DNA from: JACVRW01 sp963733885
Lineage (GTDB): Bacteria; Actinomycetota; Thermoleophilia; Solirubrobacterales; Thermoleophilaceae
DNA length: 64,000 nucleotides
Direction: 5' to 3'
Assembly: GCA_963733885.1 (NCBI GenBank)
Contig: CAVTES010000014.1
Span: forward strand, 10,330 to 74,329
Position numbers and translations under genes: made by a program. Positions 63,214 through 64,000 of this stretch are shown piece by piece (the stretch's first letter is position 1; each line of letters begins with the position of its first letter). The notes beneath the pieces were generated by a model. The model did not search any database and was not told where the DNA came from. It saw only the letters and a program-made list of their open reading frames with translations.

Positions 63214-63361
63214 GCGAGCTCCAGGTCGACGGCGGGCGCCTCGGGGAGAGCCCGAACCGGCCCGCGCTCACCGACGAGGACAAGGCGGCGCTCGGGCTGG
63301 TGCCCTCAATTGACAAGTGCTCGCCGGGGTGTAGGGTGCGAATTAGAATGGGTGTGAACCG
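63210..63361 (+). pseudogene. Gene start fragment: 'SELQVDGGRLGES'
   Basis: GTG at 63210 overlaps the creatininase stop and begins 'SELQVDGGRLGESPNRPALT', 'DEDKAALGLVPSI'. Soon after 63310 the composition changes and the frame ends near 63380 without further recognisable protein. It seems cut off where the DUF1989 gene was joined. A GTG-rich leader with a possible promoter for the next gene follows. Confidence 0.4.
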
Positions 63362-64000
63362 ATGGCTGCAGACGCTCTGACAGCAACTGCCACCTCATCG
63401 GTTCCGGTCCCGCTCTACGAGACGCAGGTTGCGGTTCTTGAGCGTATCGTCGCGAGCGGTCAATACGGGAGCGAACTCAGCGCCGTTCTGACGAGCCTCT
63501 TCCGGGAGCACGTGAAACAGCGACTCGATGGACGCGGATCTGTCTATGTCAGCGGTCTCGCACGTGAAGACGTGCTTGTCGCGCGCACTCCAGAATACGG
63601 ATCGGCGCGCCTCGACGTCACGCTTGAGCCCGTCACAGGCAAGGCGATCCCGGTGCACAAAGGTGAAGTGCTGCGGATCGAACAAGTGGATGGCGGCCAG
63701 TGCGTCGACTTCAACGCGTTCAACATGAAGGACTACAAGGAGACGCTCGACTGCGGCTTCACCCGTAGCAACCAGTCGTTCGATCCGAGACGCGGCGAGT
63801 TCATCTGGACCAACGCGCCTCGCGGTCGCCCGATGTTCGCGATTCTAGCGATGGCCGAGAGTTGCGAGCTCAACATCGCCGGGCATCGGTGCAACCGGAT
63901 CGGGCAGGAACGCTCCTGGGGCTTGGTAGATCATCCGAACTGTCAGGACACCTTCGCCGAGGCGATTCGTGAATACGGCTTGACGCCGGACGACGTTCAT
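63362..64000 (+). CDS. DUF1989 / urea carboxylase-associated protein, 3' end beyond window
   Basis: The frame is open from ATG 63362 to the window end (213 codons). 'HKGEVLRIEQVDGGQCVDFN', 'AFNMKDYKETLDCGFTRSNQ', 'SFDPRRGEFIWTNAPRGRPM' and 'CELNIAGHRCNRI' are the hallmark of the DUF1989 family found with urea carboxylase and allophanate hydrolase. Cys residues may bind a metal. It has an extra N-terminal 90-residue segment not typical of the family. Lower GC than the flanks, no frame breaks. It continues the nitrogen-catabolism theme. Confidence 0.8.
   Translation, partial: MAADALTATATSSVPVPLYETQVAVLERIVASGQYGSELSAVLTSLFREHVKQRLDGRGSVYVSGLAREDVLVARTPEYGSARLDVTLEPVTGKAIPVHKGEVLRIEQVDGGQCVDFNAFNMKDYKETLDCGFTRSNQSFDPRRGEFIWTNAPRGRPMFAILAMAESCELNIAGHRCNRIGQERSWGLVDHPNCQDTFAEAIREYGLTPDDVH

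Overview
This window is a high-GC actinobacterial segment. The best guess is the class Thermoleophilia (Solirubrobacterales-like). That inference rests on a full type IV pilus locus in an actinobacterial background, repeated small SnoaL-like proteins beginning 'MSQEN', a SigB/F-type sigma factor and very GC-rich codon use. It is not an identification.

Layout. 0-2.6 kb: a GH26-like secreted protein, then part of a polysaccharide flippase that runs directly into a TIG-domain secreted protein. 2.6-13.3 kb (minus): type IV pilus genes in the order major pilin, three minor pilins, pilD, pilM, pilN, pilO and a PilP-like gene, with an IS256-family element inserted between the minor pilins and pilD. 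13.4-17.9 kb: small exported proteins, DUF488, a HIRAN protein, a YihY-type membrane protein and a nuclease lipoprotein with two Excalibur domains. 17.9-23.3 kb (minus): the pilus motor operon pilB-pilT-pilC, headed by an exported protein with a thioredoxin-like tail. 23.5-32.9 kb: SnoaL, aroE, VapBC, mltG-ruvX-alaS, an HD-GYP protein and an MFS exporter. 33-39 kb (minus): a peptide-type ABC importer. 39.1-42.9 kb: a sigma factor, a degenerate RsbW-like partner, an IscU-MnmA fusion, a probable 6S RNA and an ASCH protein. 45.2-49.2 kb: hisS-aspS and a metallo-hydrolase. The block hisS/aspS - 6S RNA - mnmA - alaS - ruvX - mltG matches the order known from Bacillus, which supports the core assignments.

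49.2-64 kb is an accessory, nitrogen-catabolism-like region. It holds a SnoaL-formiminotransferase fusion, tRNA-Met, and rearranged copies of a cassette made of polysaccharide deacetylase, DUF3891 and amidohydrolase genes. It also holds two PanE-like reductases, a GntR regulator, gamma-glutamyltransferase, an AMP-ligase, an amidase, fragments of an aminotransferase, a cytidine/guanine-type deaminase, a creatininase-family amidohydrolase and a DUF1989 protein. Several genes there are truncated and joined to unrelated genes.

Regulation read from sequence: three sites resembling sigma-28 (FliA/WhiG) promoters precede pilM, the major pilin and the pilBTC operon. The pilin also has a leader of about 170 nt resembling a c-di-GMP-I riboswitch, and an HD-GYP protein lies in the same window. 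This suggests, but does not prove, c-di-GMP control of pili.

Quality note: many genes change frame one or more times while the protein similarity continues. Most of these look like sequencing indels and not decay, so frames, exact ends and the fusions described here should be read with that in mind.
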